DNA of 64,000 bases from Flavobacteriaceae bacterium LSUCC0859 (GTDB taxonomy: Bacteria; Bacteroidota; Bacteroidia; Flavobacteriales; Flavobacteriaceae), in assembly GCA_022239325.1 (NCBI GenBank), contig JAKOGP010000001.1, forward strand, positions 456,870 to 520,869. The letters are read 5' to 3'. This document shows positions 8,519 through 17,662 of this stretch, piece by piece (the first letter of the stretch is position 1; each line of letters starts with the position of its first letter). Made by a program: the position numbers and the translations under genes. The notes under the pieces were generated by a model. It made no database searches and was not told the origin of the DNA. It worked only from the letters and a program-made list of their open reading frames with translations.

Positions 8519-9766
8519 TTGAGCATAAAAAAAATATTGGCACTTTTAGGTCCTGGGCTGCTCTTTGCAAGTATGGCCATTGGAACCTCACACTTAGTGC
8601 TCTCTACCAAAGCTGGGGCTCAATACGGTTGGCTTATGGTCATTCCCATTCTAGCTGCCAACCTTTTAAAATATCCTTTTTTTGAATTTGGAATTCGTTT
8701 TACCCATATTAAAAAGCAATCCTTATTGGAAGGTTATGCGGCCTTTGGAAAAAAATACCTCTGGGGGTATTCTCTTATCACAGCCATAAGCGCCTGTACC
8801 ATCTTATCTGCCCTATACATAGTAACTGCAGGCTTACTTAAGCAGTTATTGCCTTGGTTTACGGGATCTGACGGTCAAATGGCCATGATCCTTTTTACAG
8901 GAATTAGCGCACTGCTTGTCATTGGACAATATGCACTCTTAGAAAAAGCCATAAAAATTTTACTTATAGGTCTCTGTTTAAGTTTGCTTATTACCACCTC
9001 CATGGTCCTGTTTAAAGGACCTATTAGCCCCAAACAAGATTTTGAAGCTCCCCTATTTTTTGACAGCGCTGGGCTGCTTTTTCTCATTGGACTCATGGGG
9101 TGGATGCCAACAGCTGTAGAGGCCTCCAGCTGGATAAGCATGTGGCGCTTGGAAAAAACAAAACAATCCGGCAGCAGCTTATCTTTAAAAGAGGTGCTAT
9201 TAGAGTTTAATATAGGTTATATACTTACCGCCCTTTTGGCCCTTTGCTTTCTAGTTATTGGATGGTATACGCTTTATGGTTCAGGGACGGAACTCAGTGG
9301 GTCTGCTGCTATTTTTTCTAATCAACTAATACACTTATTTACCATCCATATGGGTAGCTGGGCCTACTATTTTATTGCCTTAGCTGCCTTTGCGACAATG
9401 TTTAGCAGCTGTATGACTGCTCATGATGCCCTAGCTAGAATAGGCATGGAAAGTATTAGACTGCTAAAATCAAAACCTTTCACTCCCAAAAAAGAATACT
9501 ATACCTGGACTGTCATATTACTAGGAGGCTTAAACGCTAGTGTCATTTGGTGGGCCTCTGGCAATATGGGGCTGTTGGTAACCATAGCTACCTTCACCTC
9601 CTTTGTTTTTGCACCTGCAATAGGTCTTTTAAACCACAAGATGGTTACCCAAAAGAGCTTTCCTAAAAAGGGTTCTCCTCCCAAATGGATGCTACTTTTA
9701 AGTTATATAGGTATTGCGAGCCTAAGCCTTTTTGCCATCTATTACTGCTATGTGCTTTGGCTGTAA
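8519..9766 (+). CDS. Nramp-related divalent metal transporter without canonical metal-site motifs
   Basis: The 415 residues form about 11 membrane helices of the Nramp/LeuT fold, starting GPGLLFASMAIG. A TTG start is chosen because it gives a family-like N-terminus and suits the promoter just upstream. In canonical Nramp proteins helix 1 has DPGN and helix 6 has MPH for Mn/Fe binding. Here helix 1 reads IGTSH (residues 21-25) and helix 6 reads WMPTAVEASSW (about 195-205), so the Asp, Asn and His ligands are absent. Similar proteins are annotated as Nramp-family transporters in other Bacteroidota. The substrate is unknown and may not be a transition metal. The gene converges on fabD with a 6-base gap and no terminator. 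Confidence 0.8.
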   Translation: MSIKKILALLGPGLLFASMAIGTSHLVLSTKAGAQYGWLMVIPILAANLLKYPFFEFGIRFTHIKKQSLLEGYAAFGKKYLWGYSLITAISACTILSALYIVTAGLLKQLLPWFTGSDGQMAMILFTGISALLVIGQYALLEKAIKILLIGLCLSLLITTSMVLFKGPISPKQDFEAPLFFDSAGLLFLIGLMGWMPTAVEASSWISMWRLEKTKQSGSSLSLKEVLLEFNIGYILTALLALCFLVIGWYTLYGSGTELSGSAAIFSNQLIHLFTIHMGSWAYYFIALAAFATMFSSCMTAHDALARIGMESIRLLKSKPFTPKKEYYTWTVILLGGLNASVIWWASGNMGLLVTIATFTSFVFAPAIGLLNHKMVTQKSFPKKGSPPKWMLLLSYIGIASLSLFAIYYCYVLWL

Positions 9767-9772
9767 TAGGTA

Positions 9773-10654
9773 TTAAAAAATGGGTGCGGAAGTTGCGACC
9801 TCTGGGGCAATTTTTTTGACCAAACCCTGCAACACTTTACCTGGCCCTAATTCTATAAACTCTGTAGCACCTGCTGCCACCATAGCTTCTATAGATTGCG
9901 TCCATTTAACTGGGGCAGTAAGCTGGGCTATCAGATTTTTTTTGATCTCTGATGCTTCTTGAACACCTGCTGCTGGTACGTTTTGAAAAATAGCACAGCT
10001 GGGCGTAGAAAAGGTAGTTTGCTCTATAGCTTCTGCTAAAGCGGTACGCGCAGGCTCCATGAGCGGTGAGTGAAAGGCCCCTCCAACTGGCAATAATAAA
10101 GCACGTCTAGCTCCTGCAGCTTTGAGAGCTTCACAAGCATCTGTTACGGCACTTAGTTCTCCAGATATCACCAACTGTCCAGGACAGTTGTAATTTGCTG
10201 CTACCACCACTCCAGGAGTTTCTTCACAGATACGGGCTACTAAATAGTCTTCTAAACCTAAAACGGCTGCCATAGTACCTGCTGTTTTTTCACAGGCTTT
10301 CTGCATGGCGCCCGCCCGCTGCTGGACTAATCTAAGCCCGTCTTCAAAGGCCAAAGTGCCATTGGCTACAAGGGCAGAAAATTCTCCCAAGGAATGTCCT
10401 GCTACCATCTGTGGTGTAAAATTCGTGTCTAAAGCCTTGGCCATGGCAACGGAGTGTAAAAAAATAGCTGGTTGCGTAATATTGGTCTGTTTGAGATCTT
10501 CAGCAGATCCTTCAAACATGGTCTCGGTGAGGGAGTACCCCAGAATTTCATTGGCGGTGTCCATCAATTCTTTTACTGCGGGAAACTGATCGTATAAATC
10601 CTTACCCATCCCTGTAAATTGAGCCCCTTGGCCCGGAAAAACATATGCTTTCAT
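9773..10654 (-). CDS. fabD: Malonyl-CoA:ACP transacylase
   Basis: FabD moves malonyl groups from CoA to acyl carrier protein for fatty-acid elongation. The 293-residue protein begins MKAYVFPGQGAQFTGMGKDL, with the oxyanion-hole glutamine in the GQGAQ loop. The active-site serine is in GHSLGE (Ser88) and the partner histidine in GGAFHSPLME (His195). It is encoded just downstream of the gamma-carbonic-anhydrase-like gene (4-base gap), probably in one transcript. Confidence 0.97.
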   Translation of the reverse strand: MKAYVFPGQGAQFTGMGKDLYDQFPAVKELMDTANEILGYSLTETMFEGSAEDLKQTNITQPAIFLHSVAMAKALDTNFTPQMVAGHSLGEFSALVANGTLAFEDGLRLVQQRAGAMQKACEKTAGTMAAVLGLEDYLVARICEETPGVVVAANYNCPGQLVISGELSAVTDACEALKAAGARRALLLPVGGAFHSPLMEPARTALAEAIEQTTFSTPSCAIFQNVPAAGVQEASEIKKNLIAQLTAPVKWTQSIEAMVAAGATEFIELGPGKVLQGLVKKIAPEVATSAPIF

Positions 10655-10658
10655 AGTC

Positions 10659-11186
10659 TTAATATTTATCCCAAGGCATATACCATTGGGCGTATTTGAT
10701 ATAATTATTTGCGATTCTTTCTACCTCTCCTTTAGCAAGGGAAGGGTCTACTTTTTTTATAAACTTCGCAGGCACTCCTGCGTATACACTATGTGGGGGT
10801 ACTATGGTCCCTTTGGGGAGTACGGCCCCAGCAGCAATTACACTGCCTGTACCTATCACACAGTTATCCATAATAATACTTCCCATACCAATCAAAACAC
10901 GGTCTTCTATAGTACATCCATGAACAATTGCTTTGTGGCCAATAGATACCTCGTTCCCTATAGTAGTTGGGCTTTTTTGATAGGTACAGTGAATGACAGC
11001 ACCGTCTTGAACATTTACTTTATTACCCAAAGAGATATAGTGTACGTCTGCTCTGAGAACCGCCTGAAACCAAATACTACATTGGTCCCCTATCCTCAGA
11101 TCTCCAACCAGTGTGGCGTTCTCTGCGACATAACAGTTCTCTCCTATTATAGGGGATTTGCCAAGAATTTCTTTAATGAGTGCCAT
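10659..11186 (-). CDS. Gamma-carbonic-anhydrase-like hexapeptide-repeat protein
   Basis: The 175 residues are mostly left-handed beta-helix repeats of the LbH type (for example GDLRIGDQCSIWFQAVLRAD, and GSVIAAGAVLPKGTIV). Three histidines that usually bind the metal in gamma-class carbonic anhydrases are present, at about 66 (AVIHC), 84 and 89 (SIGHKAIVHG). Close relatives are YrdA and PaaY, which often have weak or no carbonic anhydrase activity, so the reaction is uncertain. It is the first gene of a short transcript with fabD. Confidence 0.88.
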   Translation of the reverse strand: MALIKEILGKSPIIGENCYVAENATLVGDLRIGDQCSIWFQAVLRADVHYISLGNKVNVQDGAVIHCTYQKSPTTIGNEVSIGHKAIVHGCTIEDRVLIGMGSIIMDNCVIGTGSVIAAGAVLPKGTIVPPHSVYAGVPAKFIKKVDPSLAKGEVERIANNYIKYAQWYMPWDKY

Positions 11187-11279
11187 AAGTGCGTTATATG
11201 GTTACAGCGCTTTATTTTGCTGGGCTTTGATTAAAAAAGCCAGAAACTTTAAAGTACTACATCTAATACATATTCGATT

Positions 11280-11287
11280 CAAATATA
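11280..11287 (-). promoter_or_regulatory. Candidate -7 box for the gamma-carbonic-anhydrase-like gene and fabD
   Basis: On the minus strand this reads TATATTTG, an exact match to TAnnTTTG. The leader would be about 87 bases. No -33 TTG was found at the right distance. It is divergent from the Nfu promoter 30 bases away. Confidence 0.35.
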
Positions 11288-11317
11288 AGTGGTTCAAAAA
11301 TAAAAGAGCCTATTTTT

Positions 11318-11351
11318 TTTGACCTATTCCTAGATTTCCTTTGTACTTTTG
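11318..11351 (+). promoter_or_regulatory. Promoter for the Nfu-type gene
   Basis: TTTG (11318-11321), 22 bases, then TACTTTTG (11344-11351), an exact -7 box. Transcription would begin near 11357, which excludes a TTG at 11360 as a practical start and supports the ATG at 11369. Confidence 0.6.
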
Positions 11352-11368
11352 TAAGAAATTTGAGCGCT

Positions 11369-12274
11369 ATGGAAAAAGAATATACCATTACCATTATTCC
11401 TACTAATAATCCCAATATCATGAAGTTTGAGACCAATCACTTTGTGTCTCCTCATAAGAATTACGAGTTTAAAAATATAGATGAAGCCAAAGAATCTCCA
11501 TTGGCGCAGCAGCTATTCCATTTGCCATTTATAAAAACCGTTTACGTAGCCAGCAATTTTATAGGCATAGAAAAATACGATATCGTAGGCTGGGAAGACA
11601 TTAAAGACAGTTTAGCGCAGCAACTGGTAGAATACCTCAATGCAGGGCAGGCAGTTGTTGCCCAAGATCCTAATGAGGTCCCACAAGCTATTACTGTTTA
11701 CGCAGAAAATACGCCCAACCCAGCTGTGATGAAATACGTAGCCAACAAACTTATTGTACCCGCCTTATTTGAATTTAAAAATATAGATGAGGCCAAAGAC
11801 GCGCCGTTGGCTAAAAAACTCTTCATGCTCCCTTTTGTTAAAGAAGTATTTATGGACCAGAATTATGTCTCCATCACCAAATACGATGTGGCAGAATGGG
11901 AAGAGATTTCTTCAGAACTCAGAGAACTAATCAGAACATTCATGATGAGTGGGGCAGAAGCTGTAGGAGCTACCACTGTGCAAAAAGAAAAAGCAAAGGC
12001 GCCCAGCACCCTACTCCATGGCTCAGACCTAGATGACACCAGCAAGCAAATTATAGATATCTTAGAAGAACATGTGAAGCCTGCCGTAGCTAGTGACGGT
12101 GGCAATATTATGTTTGAATCCTATGACGCACAAACAAAAAAAGTTCATGTGGTACTGCAAGGGGCCTGCTCTGGGTGTCCTTCAAGTACCTTTACCCTTA
12201 AAAACGGTATTGAGAACATGCTTAAAAATATGATGGGAGACAAAATACAAGAGGTAGTTGCAATAAATGGGTAG
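11369..12274 (+). CDS. Nfu-type Fe-S cluster carrier with duplicated N-terminal domain
   Basis: Nfu proteins carry assembled iron-sulfur clusters to target enzymes. The C-terminal NifU-like domain (about 220-301) has the cluster-binding motif CSGC within VLQGACSGCPSS. Upstream are two tandem copies of the Nfu N-terminal domain, about 5-85 and 108-188, each with the pattern NNP/NTPNP...MKF/MKY, FKNIDEAKxxPLAxxLFxLPFxK and xKYDxxxWExI. I start at the ATG at 11369 (MEKEYTITI) because of the promoter position. Two N-domains are unusual compared with the single one of mitochondrial Nfu1. It is followed 25 bases later by the MscS gene. Confidence 0.9.
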   Translation: MEKEYTITIIPTNNPNIMKFETNHFVSPHKNYEFKNIDEAKESPLAQQLFHLPFIKTVYVASNFIGIEKYDIVGWEDIKDSLAQQLVEYLNAGQAVVAQDPNEVPQAITVYAENTPNPAVMKYVANKLIVPALFEFKNIDEAKDAPLAKKLFMLPFVKEVFMDQNYVSITKYDVAEWEEISSELRELIRTFMMSGAEAVGATTVQKEKAKAPSTLLHGSDLDDTSKQIIDILEEHVKPAVASDGGNIMFESYDAQTKKVHVVLQGACSGCPSSTFTLKNGIENMLKNMMGDKIQEVVAING

Positions 12275-12299
12275 TGTATAAATTATAATCAATAACAAA

Positions 12300-13160
12300 A
12301 TGAATCAAATAGAAGAATACGTAGAAGTAGAGAGTTATGTGAAATTTCTTAAAGACGCATACGAGATAGCTATAGGCATGCTTCCTAGTTTAATTAAAGC
12401 TGCCCTGATTTTCTTTATTGGTTTGTGGGTGGTGCGTTTTATTAACAGATTAGTTCATAGGTTTTTTGAAAAGAAAGACTACGATCTTACTCTGGAGAGT
12501 TTCTTGGCAAGTTTTATCAATATTTCTCTGAAAGGTATTCTTTTTATTTTGGTCATTACACAACTGGGGGTGAAGTCTTCCTCTCTTGTAGCGGTTGTAG
12601 GTGCAGCTGGATTAGCTATTGGATTGGCTCTTCAGGGCTCTTTATCCAATTTTGCGGGTGGGGTGCTCATTTTAATTTTCAAACCCTTTAAAGTGGGAGA
12701 CTGGATAGAAGCCCAAGGGGTTTCTGGTACGGTGACGGATATTTCTATTTTCACCACCAAATTAAATACTTTTGGAAACCAAGCAGCCATTATTCCAAAT
12801 GGGAACCTCTCTAATCATACTATTGTGAATTACAATACAGAAGAGACCAGAAGAGATAAAATAACAGTTGGTATTGCTTATGATGCCAACATCAAAACTG
12901 CAAAGGATATCTTATTAGAAATTTGTGAAAAACACCCCGGCATTTTAAAAGATCCTGAACCTGTGGTATATGTGGCCAATTTAGCAGACAGTGCGGTGGA
13001 GTTAAGTCTGAGATTTTGGGCTAAAAATGAAGATTTTTGGGCTGCGCATTTTCATGTGATGGAAACACTTAAATATGAGTTTGATCAAGCTGGTATTGAA
13101 ATTCCTTTCCCACAAACAGTGATACACGGATTGGATAACAGACCAAAAGCAATAGATTAA
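12300..13160 (+). CDS. MscS family small-conductance mechanosensitive channel
   Basis: MscS channels open under membrane tension to release solutes during osmotic downshock. The 286-residue protein has three N-terminal membrane helices (about 28-48, 70-92, 98-125). The pore helix is Gly/Ala-rich (VGAAGLAIGLALQGSLSNFAGG), followed by the beta domain signature FKVGDWIEAQGVSGTVTDISIFTT and the PNGNLSNHTIVNY segment, then the cytoplasmic alpha/beta domain. Length is close to E. coli MscS (286). It is the last + strand gene before the convergent efflux/tsaB operon. Confidence 0.95.
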   Translation: MNQIEEYVEVESYVKFLKDAYEIAIGMLPSLIKAALIFFIGLWVVRFINRLVHRFFEKKDYDLTLESFLASFINISLKGILFILVITQLGVKSSSLVAVVGAAGLAIGLALQGSLSNFAGGVLILIFKPFKVGDWIEAQGVSGTVTDISIFTTKLNTFGNQAAIIPNGNLSNHTIVNYNTEETRRDKITVGIAYDANIKTAKDILLEICEKHPGILKDPEPVVYVANLADSAVELSLRFWAKNEDFWAAHFHVMETLKYEFDQAGIEIPFPQTVIHGLDNRPKAID

Positions 13161-13161
13161 T

Positions 13162-13836
13162 CTACTTCCTTTTAGGTAAAGGAGCCATGAAGTCTTTTAG
13201 ATAAAAAGGTTCAAAATAAGCGACGTCTTCAAAGGTCTGTTTATTCCAAAGTTCATAGGAAATTAAGGCCATATCTTTTGCAGAGGGAAGCGCCGCTCCG
13301 TGTGCAACTAGATTATTGGCGGGAGTAATCTCAAGAACCTTATCTGCGCCACTCCCTATTAAATGAAGCTTGTCATAAGACTTGGCCAAATCTAGCAGTG
13401 TATGGGCTTCAATAACAGAAGCTGTAGTTGGAAGTATCTGTTCCATTTTGTGATTATAGGCACACATATAGACCTCCATTCTTCTGGCGTCTAACATGGG
13501 TACAGCTAACTGCCCTTCATCGGGTTTAAATGGCAATGCCAAACTCAAGAGTGTGGGCACAGAAATGAGGGGAATATCCAGGGCGTAACATAGCCCTTTA
13601 GCTGCAGAAACACCTATTCTAAGGCCCGTGTAAGAACCTGGACCTTTACTTACTGCTATAGCACTAAGGTCGTTTAAACTTTTGTCTGCCTGAGTCAGAA
13701 CCTCTTCAATAAACAGATGAAGTTGTTCTGCATGAGAGTACTGTACGTTGGCATATTCTTTAAAAGAAACCACCAAGCCGTTTTGTGTTAATGACACGGA
13801 ACAGTTGGTGGTTGCTGTTTCTATATGGAGAATCAT
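13162..13836 (-). CDS. tsaB: tRNA threonylcarbamoyladenosine biosynthesis protein TsaB
   Basis: TsaB is the non-catalytic partner of TsaD in making t6A at position 37 of ANN-decoding tRNAs. The 224 residues belong to the ASKHA fold: ILHIETATTNCSVSL at the N-terminus and SKGPGSYTGLRIGVSAAKGL around 60-80 are diagnostic. It lies 10 bases after the TolC-like gene and is probably translated from the tail of the efflux operon transcript. It ends 1 base from the convergent MscS gene. Confidence 0.95.
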   Translation of the reverse strand: MILHIETATTNCSVSLTQNGLVVSFKEYANVQYSHAEQLHLFIEEVLTQADKSLNDLSAIAVSKGPGSYTGLRIGVSAAKGLCYALDIPLISVPTLLSLALPFKPDEGQLAVPMLDARRMEVYMCAYNHKMEQILPTTASVIEAHTLLDLAKSYDKLHLIGSGADKVLEITPANNLVAHGAALPSAKDMALISYELWNKQTFEDVAYFEPFYLKDFMAPLPKRK

Positions 13837-13846
13837 TTGGGCAGTA

Positions 13847-15187
13847 TTAATTCACTGCCAAAGGTATTCCAAAATAAAATTCTAAAACCTTAAGTCTAAA
13901 AATATAATTGTATTTAGAAGAAATTAAGTTGGCCTGAGCGTTGTCTAATCTAGATTGTGACTGACTAAAGTTAAAGGCGTCTAATAAACCCACTTCAAAA
14001 CGCTGCTTTGTGTATTCAAAAGCTAAAGAACGTGCCTCTAAAGTTTTTTGGGCAGCCTCATAAGCTTTTAAACTTCCCTTTACGTCTGCGTAGGCTTGGT
14101 TAATATTAGACTCTAGTGTTAACTTGTCTTGAACAAATTGCAATTCCGTCTTTCTCAAATTAATTTTGGATCGCTTAATATTGTTTTTCACAGAAAAACC
14201 ATTAAAAATAGGCAGACTTAGCTGGGCTCCAAAAGAGACCCCATCGTTTAACCAAAGCTGGTCTTTAAGTGCGATTAGGTTCCCAGTAACTCTATCTAAG
14301 TTTTGATCTGAGTAGCGAGTGTTGTAATTAAAAAAGGCTCCAATAGTGGGGTATCTGGCTCCCTTGGCAATCTGCAGATCTTTATTTGCAATCTCTACAT
14401 TGGCTTTGGAGAGTTGAATGTCATTTCTAAAAGTAAGTGCCTTTTCAAAAATTTCTTTCGGAGAATTTTCTAAAACAGAACTGTTGGGCAATACAAAAGT
14501 CTCCTCTGCAATATCAAAGTTCTCATAATCCGTAATTTGTAACAACTGCGCCAATGCAATTCTAGATATAATTACATTGTTCTGAGCAGCTACAAGCTGT
14601 TGCTCCTGAGAAGCTACCGTAGCCTCTATTTCCAAAACATCTCCTTCTGGGACTACACCAGAGGCACTAAGGGCTCTGGTTCTTTCTAAATCCGTCAGAG
14701 ACACCTCTAATTGAGCCTGAGCCACTTTGGCAGACTCCTTACCTGAAAGTACCTGGAGGTAACTGTTAGCCACGGCCAATCTAATGTCGTCTTTAAGATT
14801 GTCTAAACGATATTTGCTAGCCAAGCTAGACAATTTAGCCCTGTTAATTCTGTGAATATTTCTAAGTCCGTCAAAAAGGGTCACTCCAGAACTCACACCA
14901 CCAGACATAGAAAAAATAGTGCTGGTTACCAAAGTGTTGGTAGTGGGGTCTAATGCCAAACCTGTGTTTCCAGAAGCGCTAATAGAGGTGTTCAATGAGG
15001 GTAACATAGCACCCAAGGCGTCTGAATTGGCAATGAGTGCATTCTCATAATCTAATTCAAACTGGGCAATACTCAAGTTGTTTTCCTCTGCATAAATAAT
15101 GCATTCTTCTAATGTCCAATCCTTTTGTTGTGCCCAGCTAAAGCTAGATACAAGGCTGAGGGCTATTATTGATATTTTAAATTTCAT
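13847..15187 (-). CDS. TolC family outer-membrane efflux protein
   Basis: A signal peptide (about 1-19, ending FSWA-QQ) is followed by WTLEECIIYAEENNLSIAQ, the usual opening of Bacteroidota TolC-type proteins, and two OEP repeats rich in long alpha-helical segments. TolC trimers form the outer-membrane exit duct of tripartite pumps. It lies directly downstream of an adaptor gene and a set of ABC permeases, and is the only TolC-like gene in the cluster, so it probably serves both adaptor/permease sets. Confidence 0.93.
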   Translation of the reverse strand: MKFKISIIALSLVSSFSWAQQKDWTLEECIIYAEENNLSIAQFELDYENALIANSDALGAMLPSLNTSISASGNTGLALDPTTNTLVTSTIFSMSGGVSSGVTLFDGLRNIHRINRAKLSSLASKYRLDNLKDDIRLAVANSYLQVLSGKESAKVAQAQLEVSLTDLERTRALSASGVVPEGDVLEIEATVASQEQQLVAAQNNVIISRIALAQLLQITDYENFDIAEETFVLPNSSVLENSPKEIFEKALTFRNDIQLSKANVEIANKDLQIAKGARYPTIGAFFNYNTRYSDQNLDRVTGNLIALKDQLWLNDGVSFGAQLSLPIFNGFSVKNNIKRSKINLRKTELQFVQDKLTLESNINQAYADVKGSLKAYEAAQKTLEARSLAFEYTKQRFEVGLLDAFNFSQSQSRLDNAQANLISSKYNYIFRLKVLEFYFGIPLAVN

Positions 15188-15226
15188 ATAGATATTTTTA
15201 AAACCACAAGATGTGCGGTGTATTAA

Positions 15227-16357
15227 TTATGCCTCTTCTTCTTCAGTGTCACCGCCTTTTTTAATAGGCTCCGTCTTATTCCAGATCTTGATATTGTCTT
15301 CCTTAGTTACTCCAGACAACACCTCTACGTTTATTCCGTCAGATATTCCAATTTCTACATCTCTTCTTTCAAATTCCTGATCGCCTACAGAAACCTCAAC
15401 AAATGGTTTATCTGTATCTCTATCAAATTGTAATAAGGCCTCAGACATTACTAAAATATCTTCTTTACGCTCTAATATTAGAGAGGCATTGGCAGAATAA
15501 CCTGCTCTAATGAGAAAATCATCTTCTACCTTAACATCTCCCTCTATTTTAAACTGAACCGTACCAGCCTCTTCTACTCCTTTTGGAGCTATAAATTTTA
15601 AACTCGCTTCAAAAGTTTTATCCTCAATGGCTCCCAAGCTAATTTCTAATGGCATACCCACTTCAAGTTTTCCAACCTCGCCTTCGTCTACCTTACCCTC
15701 AAAAATCATAATGCTTAGGTCTGCGATAGTTGCAATAGTGGTTCCGGCATTGAAGGTGTTGGCTAGAATTACCTGATCACCCTCTTTTACTGGAATCTCC
15801 AAAATAGTTCCAGACACCAAGGCCCTTACATTCGTGTTGGCAGTAGAAGACCCACCTGCAGAACCTAATTTGATAATTTCATAATCTGCTTTGGCATTTT
15901 CTAACTCTAAAGTTGCCTGATCTAATCTGAGTTGCTGCGCATTAAAATCTTGTGAAGAAATCACCCCTTTTTCATATAACTCTTTATTTCTATTGTATTC
16001 AATAGTGATATTGGCTAATGAAATGGTAGAGTTTTTAACCCTTCCTTGTGCAGAGTTTAAAGTTTGCTCGTTAGGTACCACTTTTACCCTAGCAATAAGG
16101 TCGCCAGCGTTTACCTTAGCACCCTCCTCTAAATAGATTTCATCTATAATCCCAGAAATTTGGGGCTTTATCTCTACCTCGTCTTCTGGAACCACTTTTC
16201 CTGTAGCTACTGTTTTCTTTTCAATGGTACCAATAAAGGCCTGTGTAGTCTCGTAATTAATGGAAGACTTGCTATTAGACTTTACAAAAAAAGCGGCAGC
16301 CCATAATAGACCCAAAACTCCTACTCCTATGATACCGTATTTTACAAATTTATTCAT
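15227..16357 (-). CDS. Periplasmic adaptor (MacA/HlyD-like), first copy
   Basis: A single N-terminal membrane anchor (about 7-26) is followed by lipoyl, alpha-hairpin, beta-barrel and membrane-proximal domains of the MacA type (TGKVVPEDEVEIKPQISGIID, then GDLIARVKVVPNEQTL). The C-terminus is acidic (DTEEEEA). It bridges an ABC permease and TolC. Its sequence is clearly similar along its whole length to the second adaptor of this cluster (19693-20805), sharing for example the MIFEGKVDE/MIFEGKIDE and ERRDVEIGISDGI/ERRDLVLGVSDGI segments, so the two arose by duplication. Confidence 0.92.
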   Translation of the reverse strand: MNKFVKYGIIGVGVLGLLWAAAFFVKSNSKSSINYETTQAFIGTIEKKTVATGKVVPEDEVEIKPQISGIIDEIYLEEGAKVNAGDLIARVKVVPNEQTLNSAQGRVKNSTISLANITIEYNRNKELYEKGVISSQDFNAQQLRLDQATLELENAKADYEIIKLGSAGGSSTANTNVRALVSGTILEIPVKEGDQVILANTFNAGTTIATIADLSIMIFEGKVDEGEVGKLEVGMPLEISLGAIEDKTFEASLKFIAPKGVEEAGTVQFKIEGDVKVEDDFLIRAGYSANASLILERKEDILVMSEALLQFDRDTDKPFVEVSVGDQEFERRDVEIGISDGINVEVLSGVTKEDNIKIWNKTEPIKKGGDTEEEEA

Positions 16358-16394
16358 CTTGTTGTATTTTAATTTTTATGTTATTTGGTGTTAT

Positions 16395-17660
16395 TTATTC
16401 TTCTCTTAAAGCGTCTATGGGTTTAATACTCACAGCTCGTTGTGCTGGAATAAGTCCAATTAGGGTGCCTAATACCACCATAAGTGCCATGGCTCCTAGT
16501 ACGTATTCTACTGGAACAGTGGGGTTGGTATAGGGCAGGTCTGAGTCTGCAGTTAAAATTCCTACAATTTTCAGCACAAAAGCTCCTAAAATAATACCCA
16601 AAAGTCCTGCTATGGTGGTTAAAAAAACAGATTCTAATACGATTTGAGACTTTACTTCTCTGGGGGTAGCTCCTAAGGCACGTCTCACTCCCAACTCCTT
16701 GGTGCGTTCCTTTACGGCAATCAAAAGAATGTTACCAATGCCAATGACACCAGCCAAAATAGTAGCAATACCTACTACCAAAGAAAGAAAAGTCATTCCT
16801 TTAGCAAAACCCATAATTCTATTAAAAATCTCTCCTAAGTTAAAGGCACCAAAAGCTCGCTCGTCATCTGGGTGCACCCTGTGAATACTTTTTAAAGTAG
16901 ATTTCACATCCTTTTCTACTTGAACTACGTCTGCGTCATCATAAGCTGCAATAGTGAGCCAGCCCACATTGTCTGCAGTATTGTAGAGTTTTCTAAAGGT
17001 GCTAAAGGGTATGAACACATCGCTATCGCTTTCGAATCCACCCCCTGGGGTGAATTTGTGAACACCCACTACCTGAAAATAAATATTGTCTAGGCGAATA
17101 TAAGCCCCTATTGGGTCTTCGTCCTCTTCAAACAACTCTGCCTGAGTTCGTTCCCCAATCACACATACTTTTCTATTTTGTGCAATGTCTTCGTCATTGA
17201 TAAAACGACCTCCATCGTAAATTTTCTTCGTGGCAATCTTGGTGTATATAGGGAAGTCACCATAAATAGCATAATCTCCAGATTTTAAACCGCGAACTAC
17301 TTTTGCGGGAGCGTCTCCAAAAACCCCTTTGGCATTTCTGGGCGCGATGTACTGAATTTCTGGAATCCTGTTTTGTATGACAGTAACATCCTGAATTTTA
17401 AGCTGTAAACGCCTGCCCGTTTTATACCCGTCATAAGGCATAGAGGTACTTTGGGCCCAGGTAAACATAGAATTCATAGCCACGGTCTCAAAAGCGCGCT
17501 CAAAACCATTGTCCAATCCTTTGGCAGCACCTGCCATAGCGATATATACGAAAATGCCCCACAAAACACCGATCACCGTGATGATGGTTCTCGTTTTGTT
17601 CTTTTTGATAGAACCAAAAATTTCTTGCCAGGTATTAGAATCAAATATAAATCTCAACAT
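16395..17660 (-). CDS. MacB-like ABC transporter permease, pair 1 member A
   Basis: This 421-residue protein has the MacB/FtsX layout without a fused ATPase: a first helix (about 22-44), a large periplasmic MacB_PCD domain (about 45-275) and three C-terminal helices. The cytoplasmic coupling motif KERTKELGVRRALGATP joins the last helices, and the protein ends in SIKPIDALREE. It lies 2 bases downstream of its partner permease. Unlike E. coli MacB, the ATPase is a separate gene (18885-19592). Confidence 0.92.
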   Translation of the reverse strand: MLRFIFDSNTWQEIFGSIKKNKTRTIITVIGVLWGIFVYIAMAGAAKGLDNGFERAFETVAMNSMFTWAQSTSMPYDGYKTGRRLQLKIQDVTVIQNRIPEIQYIAPRNAKGVFGDAPAKVVRGLKSGDYAIYGDFPIYTKIATKKIYDGGRFINDEDIAQNRKVCVIGERTQAELFEEDEDPIGAYIRLDNIYFQVVGVHKFTPGGGFESDSDVFIPFSTFRKLYNTADNVGWLTIAAYDDADVVQVEKDVKSTLKSIHRVHPDDERAFGAFNLGEIFNRIMGFAKGMTFLSLVVGIATILAGVIGIGNILLIAVKERTKELGVRRALGATPREVKSQIVLESVFLTTIAGLLGIILGAFVLKIVGILTADSDLPYTNPTVPVEYVLGAMALMVVLGTLIGLIPAQRAVSIKPIDALREE

Positions 17661-17662
17661 AA

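Noticed and set aside
10686-11234. A 182-codon open frame on the + strand opposite the gamma-carbonic-anhydrase-like gene
   Set aside because: The minus-strand gene has all three metal-ligand histidines and clear hexapeptide repeats; the antisense product is rich in Tyr/Cys/Asn and matches nothing I recognise.
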